Shown here: positions 1 through 7,475 of the stretch, in pieces
Numbering within the stretch: the first letter of the stretch is position 1
Layout: the number at the start of each line of letters is the position of its first letter
Assembly (NCBI GenBank): GCA_003427395.1
Contig: BFEA01000425.1
Location: forward strand, 1,280,932 to 1,304,676
DNA from: Chara braunii
Taxonomy: Eukaryota; Streptophyta; Charophyceae; Charales; Characeae
Direction of reading: 5' to 3'
DNA: 23,745 nt
Made by a program: the position numbers and the translations under genes
The notes under the pieces: generated by a model
The model's input: the letters and a program-made list of their open reading frames with translations, nothing else
Databases searched by the model: none
Told to the model about the DNA's origin: nothing

Positions 1-54
1 CCGTCCTCCAGTCAAAGCGGGGTCTTCCATACCCCTGACTTCCCTGATCCCCCA

Positions 55-200
55 GGCCTTGATACCCCTTGCCTTGATAGCCCTGGCCTTGGTACCCCTG
101 GCCTTGACTCCCTTGGCCTTGGTACCCATGGCCTTGACTCCCTTGGCCTTGGTACCCCTGGCCTTGGCCCCCTTGGCCTTGGTACCCCTGGCCTTGGCCA
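55..200. repeat. 15/30-bp minisatellite, CCTTGG/GGTACC-rich
   Basis: Imperfect tandem repeat of a ~15-bp unit (about cccctggccttggta) in a ~30-bp higher-order period, clearest from about 81 to 200. Because 15 is a multiple of three, both strands stay open: proline/alanine/leucine-rich in one direction, proline/arginine-rich in the other. Neither resembles a protein family I know. The following ~110 bases are pyrimidine-rich without repeat structure. I treat it as a minisatellite, not a gene, although the exon of a repetitive protein cannot be excluded at a window edge. Confidence 0.8.
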
Positions 201-376
201 TTCCATTGCCTTCCTCTTCCGCCGCCATTCCTGCCTTGGCCCCTTCCTCCACCCCTACCTCCGTTGTCTCGATCGCCTCGCCCCTGATTCCCTCCTCCTA
301 CAACACTGCCCTGTGAACTGGGATCAGGCCAGGCCCCTTCATCCCAGAAAGCATACCGCTGCCACTTTCACAAGTA

Positions 377-571
377 GGGGAAAGTAGGCAGGAGTCACAA
401 AGATGAGTTAGAATTGCACAACCGTCCAAGATACAGTTTCGAATTGCAGTTCAGGCAATGTATACAACCCAGCTCTCTGGCCAGGGAGGGTGCCCGGACT
501 GCAATTGCAAACTGTATCTTGCCCCATAGTGCAATTAGAACCCGTTTTTGTGACTCCCGCGTAGTTACCCC
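377..571. mobile_element. TIR/foldback MITE with TA target duplication (family H)
   Basis: The left arm from 377 (GGGGAAAGTAGGCAGGAGTC) and the reverse complement of the right arm (GGGGTAACTACGCGGGAGTC) agree at most positions. The complementarity continues inward for roughly 80 bp per arm through GATACAGTTT and GAATTGCAGT. TA dinucleotides flank the element at 375-376 and 572-573. Length is ~195 bp with no ORF. TA duplication and small size suggest a non-autonomous Tc1/mariner-type element. The superfamily is inferred from the TSD alone. A diverged right arm of the same kind lies at about 19212-19264. Confidence 0.7.
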
Positions 572-580
572 TAAGCTTCA

Positions 581-729
581 GAAGTATTAACGTGGGGATG
601 GGTAGGGTAGGTGGCCTATCCTGTCAGGACAACCATTGGCTGCTGCTACTAGCAATCACCGCGAGTCTGGTCCTTGGCCTCTACAAAACCCTGCTCTTTT
701 GAAAAAAAAAAAAAAAAAAAAAAAAAAAA
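581..729. repeat. Dispersed repeat A, copy 1, with A28 run
   Basis: The stretch from gaagtattaacgtggggatg to ggtccttggcctctacaa matches 4054-4172 and 18868-18975 almost base for base for about 110 bp. It ends in a 28-nt A run (702-729), as copy 2 does at the same point; copy 3 lacks the run. There is no ORF. On the plus strand it looks like a poly(A)-tailed retroposon 3' end. However, the TSD-bounded insertion that holds copy 2 is oriented the other way, so the true orientation of the family is unsettled. Confidence 0.65.
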
Positions 730-819
730 GACTGTTAACCTTCGGTATGGCTATCTATCTTCTATCTACACTCAATAGGTATCTCTTAGGGCCTCTTCAC
801 ATCCACAGGAAAAAAACGC

Positions 820-847
820 AGAGGTGTCTGCTCCTATCAGCACCCCT
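820..847 (+). other. Hairpin with U2 stem IIa-like 14-nt loop, copy 1
   Basis: Arms AGAGGTG (820-826) and CACCCCT (841-847) pair with one mismatch around a 14-nt loop, tctgctcctatcag. An A-rich tail follows at 866-888. The same loop within unrelated but self-complementary arms recurs, minus strand, at 4805-4836 and 11412-11445. The loop resembles TCTGTTCTTATCAG of U2 snRNA stem-loop IIa. Derivation from U2 is an inference. Confidence 0.45.
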
Positions 848-976
848 ACCACTCCCTACAGCAGTTAAAAAAAAACAAAAATAAAAAATGTGTTGGCAAG
901 GTACATTCTTTGCTAGTTCATACTGAAGGATGACTCTTTGCAGTTCCAGAAACTTCCAGTGACAAGATGCACTCAG

Positions 977-1019
<43 letters not shown>

Positions 1020-1176
1020 ATGGATCGAGTGGACTACCCCATCGGGCTTGGCATCACCGGCCAGGCTCAAAAGGGTGTCCACTGTGATGTCTCTTTCAAA
1101 AGAAGTCCTATGAAGTTAAAAGGAGAGAAAAGCACAACTGACAGGGTTGGTTAAGCCTACTGGCCTAACCATACCA

Positions 1177-1241
1177 GAAAAATCCTAGAAAAATCCTAGA
1201 AAATCCTAGAAAAATCCGAGAAAAATCCTAGAAAAATCCTA
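1177..1241. repeat. 11-bp minisatellite gaaaaatccta x6
   Basis: Six consecutive units, 1177-1241: four perfect 11-mers, one 10-mer missing an A, and one with a T-to-G change. It lies inside the LINE-1 3'UTR and is absent from the LINE-2 3'UTR, so it expanded after the copies diverged or marks a subfamily. Confidence 0.9.
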
Positions 1242-1392
1242 CTCGCTAAAACCTACGAAAACTTACAATGCCATTCTCTATCGTAGTTGTCCCCTCAAAA
1301 AGGTTTCAAGTAACTAATTACGTGGGCTATGTTCTACTACAAAAGCTACTTCACACTATCGTGCCATCATTCAAAGAAGATTGGAAGAAAAT

Positions 1393-1856
1393 TCAAAGAA
1401 AAAAGGACGAAAATATCAACTGCGGTGGTTGTTGTTGCCGATCCTGAATCGGAAACAAGTCCGCGAATCTTTCCCAGTGCTGCAGAAACTTCCTCAGAGG
1501 TCTCGGTGCATATCCCCTGTTCTGTACTTCCATGGACCAATCAGTGGCTACCATCTGTTTGATTGAGAATTTCACTTCCGCTCGAATCATAGGTGGAGTC
1601 AGTCTTTCCCCGCTGAGGCTCCTGACTGCCGAGTTCCGCAATGTCCACAAGGTCCAGAGGATGGCTCCCCTCAAGCTCTCTTCCGGATATGCAAGGGGGT
1701 CCTTCCCATTTGGTCTCCGGGCCACTGCACCAAGTAGCACGTACTCGTCTCCCCATCTGGTGTCCTGGTGGGGGATGGGCACCGTTCCCGATCTCCACCA
1801 TTCCCACAGTTGCCTTGAGAGCTCGCAATGTAAACACATGTGTTGCAAGTCCTCTA

Positions 1857-1889
<33 letters not shown>

Positions 1890-2065
1890 GGAACAAATGC
1901 TCCAATCTATTCGTGGGGAGCAACACGTCCTCTATCCTCATTCCTGGACACAGAATGCAGAGCGGACTGGCCTTGGCTGTTCTTCTTGCACACCATTGCG
2001 CTGTGGGAACAGCCAAATGGGCCATCAGCTAGAGGAAGCTGGCCTGTTTTACCACCGGTAGATCC
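1393..2065 (-). pseudogene. LINE-1 ORF2 C-terminal fragment (zf-RVT region)
   Basis: The open part, 1393-2025, encodes ~210 residues clearly related to residues ~250-424 of the LINE-2 3' frame: shared WCA(K/R)RTAKA, CPG-R-ED, QH, CELSR-(F/L)WEWW, DTRW, RGAILWTLW and ERLTPPMIRAE blocks. Homology extends upstream to about 2065 through an in-frame TAG where LINE-2 has a tryptophan codon. The zinc-knuckle CxxC (residues 23 and 26) is separated from its H-x4-C half by a 26-residue, frame-preserving insertion containing nine lysines from a poly(A) run. In LINEs this region follows the reverse transcriptase. Here no RT or endonuclease remains, so it is a dead fragment. Confidence 0.88.
1862..1926 (-). 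mobile_element. 65-nt retroposed family B fragment with 13-bp TSD
   Basis: Perfect 13-bp direct repeats gtcctctatcctc lie at 1849-1861 and 1927-1939. Between them, read on the minus strand, are 37 nt of family B second-hairpin sequence (GCTCC, loop with AATAGATT, GGAGC) followed by A28. This is the product expected of target-primed reverse transcription with 5' truncation. Insert plus duplication is 78 bp, a multiple of three, so the host LINE-1 reading frame stays open. Boundaries are exact because the host protein motif (RIED) is duplicated. Confidence 0.92.
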
Positions 2066-2117
2066 AAAAAAAAAAAAAAAAAGCAATTTCCAGTAACCCG
2101 AAAAACTTTGTGAGAGT

Positions 2118-2141
2118 TCAAAAAAAAAAAAAAAAAAAAAG
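2118..2141 (+). mobile_element. Poly(A)-only insertion with 12-bp TSD
   Basis: The 12-mer ctttgtgagagt occurs at 2106-2117 and again at 2142-2153. Only tc, A21 (2120-2140) and g lie between. This looks like a retroposition event aborted after copying only the poly(A) tail. An untemplated A expansion plus a chance 12-bp duplication is less likely. Confidence 0.7.
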
Positions 2142-2165
2142 CTTTGTGAGAGTCGAGGAAGAGGG

Positions 2166-2709
2166 CCTCGCCACACCTATCTCCAAAACAGCGATTTGGA
2201 GAGAAGTGGCATCGCCACACCAACTCCCGAAAATCGCAGTCAGAAGAAAGAATTTGGAGAGCTGTCAGAATGCGGTTCTCGGGAGTGCTGTCGAACTTTG
2301 TGGATCGCCCCGCCTGCAAATCACCGGATTTGAGGAGTGGTCCGAGGCTCCTCCGATTTCGGCCCCCAACTGGAGAGTGCGCCTCGACCGACAACCATCT
2401 GTTGCCCCCTTTTTGTCTAGGTTCGCCACACCACTCTCGAAATGTGAAAAAGACAAAAAATGTGGCGGGTGCATCTGGCCATGTTCTAGCGGGAAGTTCA
2501 TTCTCATTTTGCACATTTCAAGAGTGGTGTGGCGAGGCCCGTAGTCTGCGCTCTCCAGAAAATGTCAGGCCTCGTCTGACGAATTGGAGACTGCCGCCTT
2601 GGAGAGCGCAGTGTGGCGACGAGCCCTCTCGAAAGGTTTTTTCACATCTCCCGCGCTCGGGAGTGCTCCCAAACTTTTTTGCGTTTTTGGGATAGGTGTG
2701 GCGAGGCCC
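2166..2709. repeat. Three nested palindromes built on a CCTCGCCACACC motif
   Basis: The motif near CTCGCCACACC occurs at about 2166, 2209 and 2422 in one orientation, and inverted at about 2526, 2611 and 2695. Outer arms 2166-2189 and 2683-2706 are nearly perfect inverted repeats. Inner arms 2424-2446 and 2512-2534 differ at one position. The middle pair is weaker. The innermost unit is a family D foldback element (its body shares atgttctagcggga and ttcattctcattttgcac with other copies). The arrangement suggests successive insertion of related MITEs into one another. ORFs here are short, overlapping and unconvincing. Confidence 0.7.
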
Positions 2710-2736
2710 AGAGAGTCCTTAATCCATTCTGTAGTT

Positions 2737-2781
2737 GGGGAGCAACACCTGCTGGAAAACCGGTCCAGCATCACTGTACAT
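2737..2781 (-). repeat. Family B core, copy 1 (degenerate)
   Basis: On the minus strand GCTGGA, a 7-nt loop and TCCAGC form the first hairpin perfectly, followed by aggtgttgctcccca. The second hairpin loop is diverged and its 3' arm is lost. Confidence 0.65.
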
Positions 2782-2924
2782 CTGAGTTTACATTTGGAAA
2801 TCAAGACCTGGGGAGAGGTCCCACTAGCAAAGAGGATCTGATAGGATGGCCGAATCTGGACGTAATTGTGGAGAGGTGCAGGAAATCGAGATTGAACTGC
2901 TTTTCTGCACCTCTGCATAAAACA

Positions 2925-3214
2925 CATCCAGATGCAGGAGCTTGATCCTATCCTCATTGCTAGGGGCACCTAGGCCCTCGTGTGCCCTGAGGGAGCGTGG
3001 TGCAACGGAGGATCCGAACTGACCATCTCCAGGGGTCAGCCCCCACAGTGACTGGCAAACTGGATTGGCCTGAATGCCTGAAACTGGACGTGTTTCCCGG
3101 GAGGTGAAGAAAATTATGACTGGTACTATCTCTGCTCGAGAACCATCCATCCAGCTTCAGGCGCTTAATCCAACCCTACCATCCAGCTTCGGGCGCTTAA
3201 TCCAATCCAACCCT
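2925..3214. repeat. Tandem 32-37-bp repeat, ccatccagcttc.ggcgcttaatccaa
   Basis: Two adjacent units at 3147-3180 and 3179-3214 differ by a few bases and a 4-bp insertion. A more diverged relative (catccagatgcaggagcttg) lies at 2928-2965. The intervening ~180 bases show no coding signal I can support. Confidence 0.55.
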
Positions 3215-3221
3215 CCTTGCT

Positions 3222-3317
3222 AACGCATCCTGAAACTGAACGTATACAAGGTATGTTTGGGGGCCCCATACAGTCAAAATGAGGGTGGCTGCGTTGTGTT
3301 CGGGGGAAAAAGGTAGT
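3222..3317 (-). mobile_element. Family E foldback MITE, truncated copy
   Basis: This segment (acgtatacaaggtatgtttg, gtcaaaatgagggtg, gcgttgtgttcgggggaaa) matches the reverse complement of the better copy at 19998-20108. The terminal part of one arm is missing and the rest is mildly diverged. Confidence 0.65.
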
Positions 3318-3350
3318 GGGACCTTGCTTTGGGTAGCTCAGAGCAACGTT

Positions 3351-3412
3351 ATTCGTCTGATTCCCAGCGAGATTTGAACTCTGGTCCGCTTATCAACAGT
3401 TCGTACATGGTT
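3351..3412 (-). repeat. tRNA-like SINE head fragment
   Basis: The minus strand contains a B-box-like GAGTTCAAATCTC (plus 3369-3381), preceded by gaactgttgataagcggacc, which parallels the SINE at 3461-3645. The A-box is not recognisable. It is a decayed tRNA-derived SINE head, not a functional tRNA. Confidence 0.45.
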
Positions 3413-3460
3413 TCCAAAAGGCAAAAGAAAAAAAAAAAAAAAAAAAAAAAAAAAACTAAA

Positions 3461-3645
3461 AGCCTTAGCTCAGTGGGTACCCCCATGAACTGTTAAGACC
3501 TGTGTTCGAATCCAGATGATGGAACTTGACAAGTAAAACCAACTACTAATGAATTGTTTGGGGCTGGTGAGCTCAATGATAATATCTCAAGGCCGTGGCC
3601 CTTTCAATAAAAAAAAGAAAAAAAAGAAAAAAAAAAAAAAAAAAG
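3461..3645 (+). mobile_element. tRNA-derived SINE with poly(A) tail
   Basis: A pol III A-box-like TAGCTCAGTGG (3466-3476) and B-box-like TGTTCGAATCC (3503-3513) sit at tRNA-like spacing. A ~90-nt body ending in ggccgtggccctttcaat is followed by an A-rich tail (3608-3645). No cloverleaf closes well enough for a tRNA gene. An A28 run lies just upstream (3428-3455). No TSD was identified; the downstream flank is a family D fragment, so the SINE may have inserted into it. Confidence 0.7.
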
Positions 3646-3718
3646 ATGGCAATGTATATTTCCACAGTCTAGAGGAAGATTCATTCTCATTTTGCACATT
3701 TGGAGAGTAGTGCAGGGA
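3646..3718 (+). repeat. Family D foldback element, right half
   Basis: The sequence atttccacagtctagaggaa, then gattcattctcattttgcac and ttggagagtagtg, matches the right half of the complete copy at 13478-13583. The left half is absent, probably displaced by the SINE. Confidence 0.7.
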
Positions 3719-3870
3719 GGGCCTTTGTCCTAGTTTTTGTGTTTTGTGCCTGACATTTCTGTGGAGAGAGAGAGCAATGGAGTGAGGCCCCATGTCAGGG
3801 ACCTTCCCTGCTTTTTTATCAGATCTTTCTCTCTCAAAAAAAGCAAAAAGAACACCAACACCATCTTAGT

Positions 3871-4316
3871 TTTTTTTTTTTTTTTTTTTTTTTTTTTCCC
3901 TCTCAAATTCTTCTTGCCTTTCATTACCTTCCCACCACTTCTCCTATGCCTGTCACTGCTGTCTGGTCCAAGTTGCCCTCAATACTGGTAGGGTGATGGT
4001 CCTGAGTGTTGGTCACACTGAGGTAGGATAGTAGGGACATCCGCTGCGCTGGAAGTATTAACGTGGGGATGGGTAGGGTAGGTGCCCTATCCTGTCAGGA
4101 CAACCATTGCCTGCCGCTACCATTAATCACGGCGGGTCTGGCCCTTGGCCTCTGCAACACCCCGGGCTTGCAAAAAAAGAAAAAAAGAAGAAAAAAAAAG
4201 AAAAAAAGAAAAAGACTAGATAGTACCCACCTGCGGCCCCACCCCATCTCTGACTACGGCTGTTGCGGTGGGGGGCAACATGATTTACCTCTTTTGCAAA
4301 GCCGTATGCTTGCAGG
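3871..4316 (-). mobile_element. 446-bp retroposon with 14-bp TSD carrying repeat A copy 2
   Basis: Perfect 14-bp direct repeats aacaccatcttagt at 3857-3870 and 4317-4330 bound the insertion. A T run to 3897 lies directly inside the left repeat, so the element reads on the minus strand with a poly(A) tail. It has no ORF of note. Inside, 3951-4172 is repeat A, matching 18766-18978 over ~220 bp and 581-693 over ~110 bp. An A-rich tract, 4171-4215, sits at the same point where copy 1 has its A run. It may be a long SINE or a retroposed non-coding transcript containing an older antisense repeat. Confidence 0.8.
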
Positions 4317-4399
4317 AACACCATCTTAGTGAGATCGAAGAGATGTTCATCTCGTGATCAACGAAATAAGATCTGTATAGTGCAGCCACCTGGCAGGTA

Positions 4400-4422
4400 T
4401 TCATATATATATATATATATAT
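4400..4422. repeat. (AT)n microsatellite
   Basis: About ten consecutive AT dinucleotides. A shorter one occurs at 9434-9447 in the LINE-2 tail. Confidence 0.9.
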
Positions 4423-4574
4423 TTGTCCACCTCATTGTCGTTACCAAGAAAAAATAGAGTTTACCAGCGCAAAAAAAAAGAAAATACAAGGGGTGGGAGA
4501 CTAACGTAAGACCCAGTGACAGACTGACCTACGAGTGGTACGCAGTAGATCTTTCCGTCACCCACTTAATACGT

Positions 4575-4638
4575 GGCTTAGCATAGGGTACACCCATGAC
4601 CTGTGGATAAACAGAACTACGTCCAAATCCTGATGGGA
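4575..4638 (+). repeat. Decayed tRNA-derived SINE head
   Basis: The segment ggcttagcatagggtacacc, catgacctgt and acgtccaaatcctgatggga aligns with the SINE at 3461-3530 but both pol III boxes carry substitutions. No adjacent poly(A) tail remains. Flanking DNA from 4423 to 4744 shows nothing else recognisable. Confidence 0.5.
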
Positions 4639-4742
4639 GAAAATATATCACCTAGGTTCAGCCTCCTGACGCATCTGTAAAACTTAGAAGAAACGATCTG
4701 TCACAACCACTTGTCTGTTGTCCTCTTCTACCTCGAAGTCTT

Positions 4743-4744
<2 letters not shown>

Positions 4745-4778
<34 letters not shown>

Positions 4779-4910
4779 AAAAATGGGCTGCGGGTGTTCA
4801 ACTTGAAGGGGTGCTGATAACAGCTGACACCCCTTCTACAGGCCCAGTTGTTGGATGGCTCCGTTCCATGGGTGGGGAGCTGGACCTGCTGGAAAAACTG
4901 GGCAGTTCTC
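4745..4910 (-). mobile_element. Poly(A)-tailed retroposon: family B core plus U2-like hairpin
   Basis: Read on the minus strand: a decayed family B core (about 4905-4851), a linker, a hairpin with 9-bp arms (4828-4836 and 4805-4813) around a 14-nt loop, ~30 nt more, and A29 (4773-4745). This copy shows both structured modules in one poly(A)-tailed unit, which suggests they can belong to one retroposon family. No TSD was found. Confidence 0.6.
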
Positions 4911-5077
4911 TCTGCCCGTATATGTAGGGCTGGGTTAACAGAAAAGGGGGGCTCTGACAAGGGAAGGGAAATAGCAGCAGCTCCAGGGAAAAAGGGAACC
5001 CCCAGGCTGTGAACAGAATTGCCCACAAGCCCTAGGAAACAAACAGAAAACTTTGTGCTTAATGATGTTTTCAATGG

Positions 5078-5206
5078 GACGCTGGGCCCGGTTCCCAGCA
5101 GGTGCCGCTCCCCACCAATAGATGGAGCAGCCCGACAAAGAGACCCTCAATTCCTGCGGTTCTCTTACCACCGTGGGGATAGTGGGCTTATGAANGGGCT
5201 TTCACG

Positions 5207-5246
<40 letters not shown>
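5078..5246 (+). mobile_element. Family B retroposon, copy with long body and A40 tail
   Basis: Starts GGGAC then GCTGGG, 7-nt loop CCCGGTT, CCCAGC (hairpin 1); then GCTCC, loop containing CCAATAGAT, GGAGC (hairpin 2); then a ~75-nt body and A40 (5207-5246). This is the best-preserved two-hairpin copy. The assembly has an ambiguous base (n, 5195) inside it. Confidence 0.7.
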
Positions 5247-5248
<2 letters not shown>

Positions 5249-5356
5249 CTGTAGTAGGGTTGAAGAGGGGCTGGAGGACCTTTTTGTTTCTGGAAAACTA
5301 GCAGGTCTGCCGTGGGGAGTGACGTGTGCATCTTCCCCCCAGAGTCCTTTCGCTGG

Positions 5357-5411
5357 TTGCTCAAATAGATCAGTGGGGAGCTCCAACTGCTGGAAACTGG
5401 GTCCAGCATCC
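5357..5411 (-). repeat. Family B core, copy
   Basis: On the minus strand: GGGAT, GCTGGA, loop CCCAGTT, TCCAGC, then a diverged second hairpin (GCTCC ... GAGC). An A30 run at 5471-5500 lies ~60 bases away on the other side and may belong to a different insertion. Confidence 0.65.
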
Positions 5412-5469
5412 CATATAATATTATATTGTGCCACCGAATGACCCTTCTTAGATCAGCCACCCCCCCGCC

Positions 5470-5500
<31 letters not shown>

Positions 5501-5501
<1 letters not shown>

Positions 5502-5763
5502 ACGAAAGAAAAAGCTCTGCCAGGTTCCTTTCCTTTGTCAGATCAGCCGTATGAGTTGATGTGCAGAGGGCAAGGGTGGGGGGGGAGGAGGAAGTGCGGT
5601 TTGAATTGTCTGATTGAAAGTCACTCAGCCGAAGCCCCGAGTAAGGCCCCCCGGGCATGGTCCCACTAGCAACCGGATAGGATATAAAAGAGTTTGTGTG
5701 GCAGTTGAGTGACCCAAATCCTTCCGTGTAGTGTGAGGAAAAATTGAGAGAAGAGTATAGTTG
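5501..5763. other. Unassigned stretch upstream of LINE-2
   Basis: No coding or RNA gene recognised. It contains a G-rich stretch (5571-5592) and a TATA-like tataaaag at 5683-5690, with nothing downstream that could be its gene other than the truncated LINE. Confidence 0.4.
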
Positions 5764-5780
5764 AAAAAAAAAAAAAAAAC

Positions 5781-6161
5781 TCACAGCCGCAACAGGAACA
5801 GGCCATCATTGGCCAAATGGATGAACTCCGTCAACGTTGGACTTTGAGAACCCAACCGGCGATGAGGACTGTAACCAACAACAGACGCATTGGGTGGCCG
5901 GCGAAAGGCGATCGGATGACAGCTGCCTTTTTTGCAGCACATAGACCTCCGCTCAAATCACAGGTGATGTTGGCCATTAAGCACCCGTTCGATGACGCTG
6001 CGCCCCTGGCAGTGGAAACACAAGCCATGGTTATCAATGTCTCTCTCTTTTATGAGAACCTGCTCACCTCTCAAACCCAATACACGGAGCACCAGCTACT
6101 TCATCAATTCCACGATGAAGTCTGGTCAAAAGTGGACAAAACGCTATCAGAAGACCAATGA
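5781..6161 (+). pseudogene. LINE-2 ORF2: linker between endonuclease and RT
   Basis: Same frame as the RT segment that follows, ended by TGA at 6159-6161. It is rich in Gln, Arg and Leu near its start, and matches the position of the spacer between endonuclease and reverse transcriptase in plant LINEs. The first ATG at 5817 is internal; open codons run from 5748 through the A run at 5764-5779, so this is not a true start. Only one codon (CAG) separates the stop from the next ATG. The stop is probably a point mutation in a once-continuous ORF2. Confidence 0.75.
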
Positions 6162-6164
6162 CAG

Positions 6165-7475
6165 ATGTTAGAAATGGACATTGATATGCAGGAGTTGACA
6201 CACGCGGTGTCCTCTTTGGCATGTCATGAAGCGCCAGGTTTGGACGGTCTCCCTGCGCAGTTTTTCCGTCAATTTTCGTGGCACCTGCTACCCGAGCTAC
6301 TGATAATTTGTCAAGCTGTTTGGAATGGAGCGTCGCTGCCGGAAGCTGCGCTGCAAGGGGTGATCACATTCGCCTTCAAGAAAGGAGACCGTACTAACAT
6401 TGGAAATTATAGACCGATAACGCTGTTGCCGGTCCTACACAATTTTTTTTCGAAAATTTTGACGGCCAGATTGCAGAAAATTCTTCCATCTCTTATACAT
6501 AGTACTCAGTCAGGTTTTTTGCAGGGAAGACAGATATTGCACAATGTAATGGTGGCCGAACAGCTTGTAGAATTGGTAACAGCGGGAGAGGACAGCCTTG
6601 CGATTGTGCTGTTGGATTTGGCAAAGGCCTATGACCGAGTGGGTTGGGAATTTTTGCAGGCCACGTTGACTGCCTTTGGATTTGGGCCACGGTTTAAACA
6701 CGCCGTGGACAGCATTTTGCATAAAGCCACTTCCCGGGTCTGTGTGAATGGAGTCCTGTCTGCCCCGATTCAGTTGAGTCGCTCGGTCAGACGGGGGTGC
6801 CCGGTTGCGCCCTACTTGTATTTGCTTTATGTTGAGATTCTGCACATTTTGATACGATCAAACCCGGACATCCCGGGCTTTCTCCTGCCTTCTGGGGAAA
6901 GACTCAAATCGGAAGCGTTCGCCAATGACACAGTTGCATTCTCTCCTCTGACCGATCACGCCTTTTTCACCCTGAGAAATGCCGTGGAATTGTTTTGCCA
7001 GTTGTCGCAAGCTCGAGTCAATTGGACTAAATCGTCCGTGCTCATACCTCCGGGGGAGCAGCCCCCCCTGAACTGGGGGGTTCGAATAGTGAATCCTGAC
7101 CAGCATGAAAGATTGCTGGGTCACCACTTGTCATTTGATTCGCGGTTGGTACAAGACTCCGCTACTTCCTTAGCGGCCCTGCGCTCTGCACTACAACCTT
7201 GGGTCAGATACAAAGGGACCAACCTTTTTGGCAGAGCGATTGTGATTAATAATGCTATGTTGTCAACCTTGTGGTATCGCCAATCCATACATCAGTTGGA
7301 TCGGCCAACTCTGCAGTCTGTCTGCCGTATGTTGACTCATTATTTGTGGAAGGAGGAAATCAACGATGATGCCTTCCTTCCGAAGGTGGCATGGCGAACT
7401 GTGACCCAAGCAAAACGAAATGGTGGTTTGGCCATTTTGGACCTGGAACGACAGATTGACGCCCTTCTCGCCTGA
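6165..7475 (+). pseudogene. LINE-2 reverse transcriptase domain (inactive)
   Basis: A 436-residue open segment. Reverse transcriptase motifs in order: GLDGLP (~25-30), NYRPITLL (81-88), motif A LLDLAKAYD with the catalytic Asp at 151, motif B RGCPVAP (210-216), and motif C AFANDT (251-256). Motif C should read (Y/F)xDD; here residue 254 is Asn (codon AAT), explained by one G-to-A change from GAT, so a metal-binding Asp is lost. Asp255 remains. In the intact element this enzyme would copy LINE RNA at a nicked chromosomal target. The segment ends in TGA (7473-7475), but the same frame reopens at once and continues to about 7765, so this is an internal nonsense change. Family: plant-type LINE, RVT_1. 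Confidence 0.92.

Larger units (their letters stand above)
979..2065 (-). mobile_element. LINE-1: 5'-truncated LINE 3' fragment with poly(A) tail
   Basis: Reading the minus strand: ORF2 C-terminal coding sequence (about 2065 to 1393), ~378 nt of 3'UTR, then A36 (979-1014). LINE-2 has a 3'UTR of similar length (~360 nt). The last UTR bases before the tail (gatgccaagcccgatggggt) resemble typical plant LINE ends. The 5' break is at about 2065, where the coding homology stops beside a 17-nt A run (2066-2082). No convincing TSD was found around the whole copy. It contains a nested insertion at 1862-1926. Confidence 0.8.

Noticed and set aside
59-316. Ala/Leu/Pro-rich ORF over the first minisatellite
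   Set aside because: Repeat unit is 15 bp, so openness on both strands is expected; no non-repetitive domain.
2029-2544. Overlapping 140-160-codon ORFs on both strands
   Set aside because: They run through poly(A)/poly(T) tracts and nested inverted repeats; only the last residues of the minus ORF (about DLPVVKQASFL) are LINE-1 sequence.
3461-3535. A tRNA gene upstream of the A-rich tail
   Set aside because: Pairing of the arms is poor and the sequence continues into a poly(A)-tailed body, as in a SINE.
5679-5690. TATA box (gatataaaagag) as promoter
   Set aside because: No gene follows; only a 5'-truncated LINE begins ~100 bases downstream after an A run.
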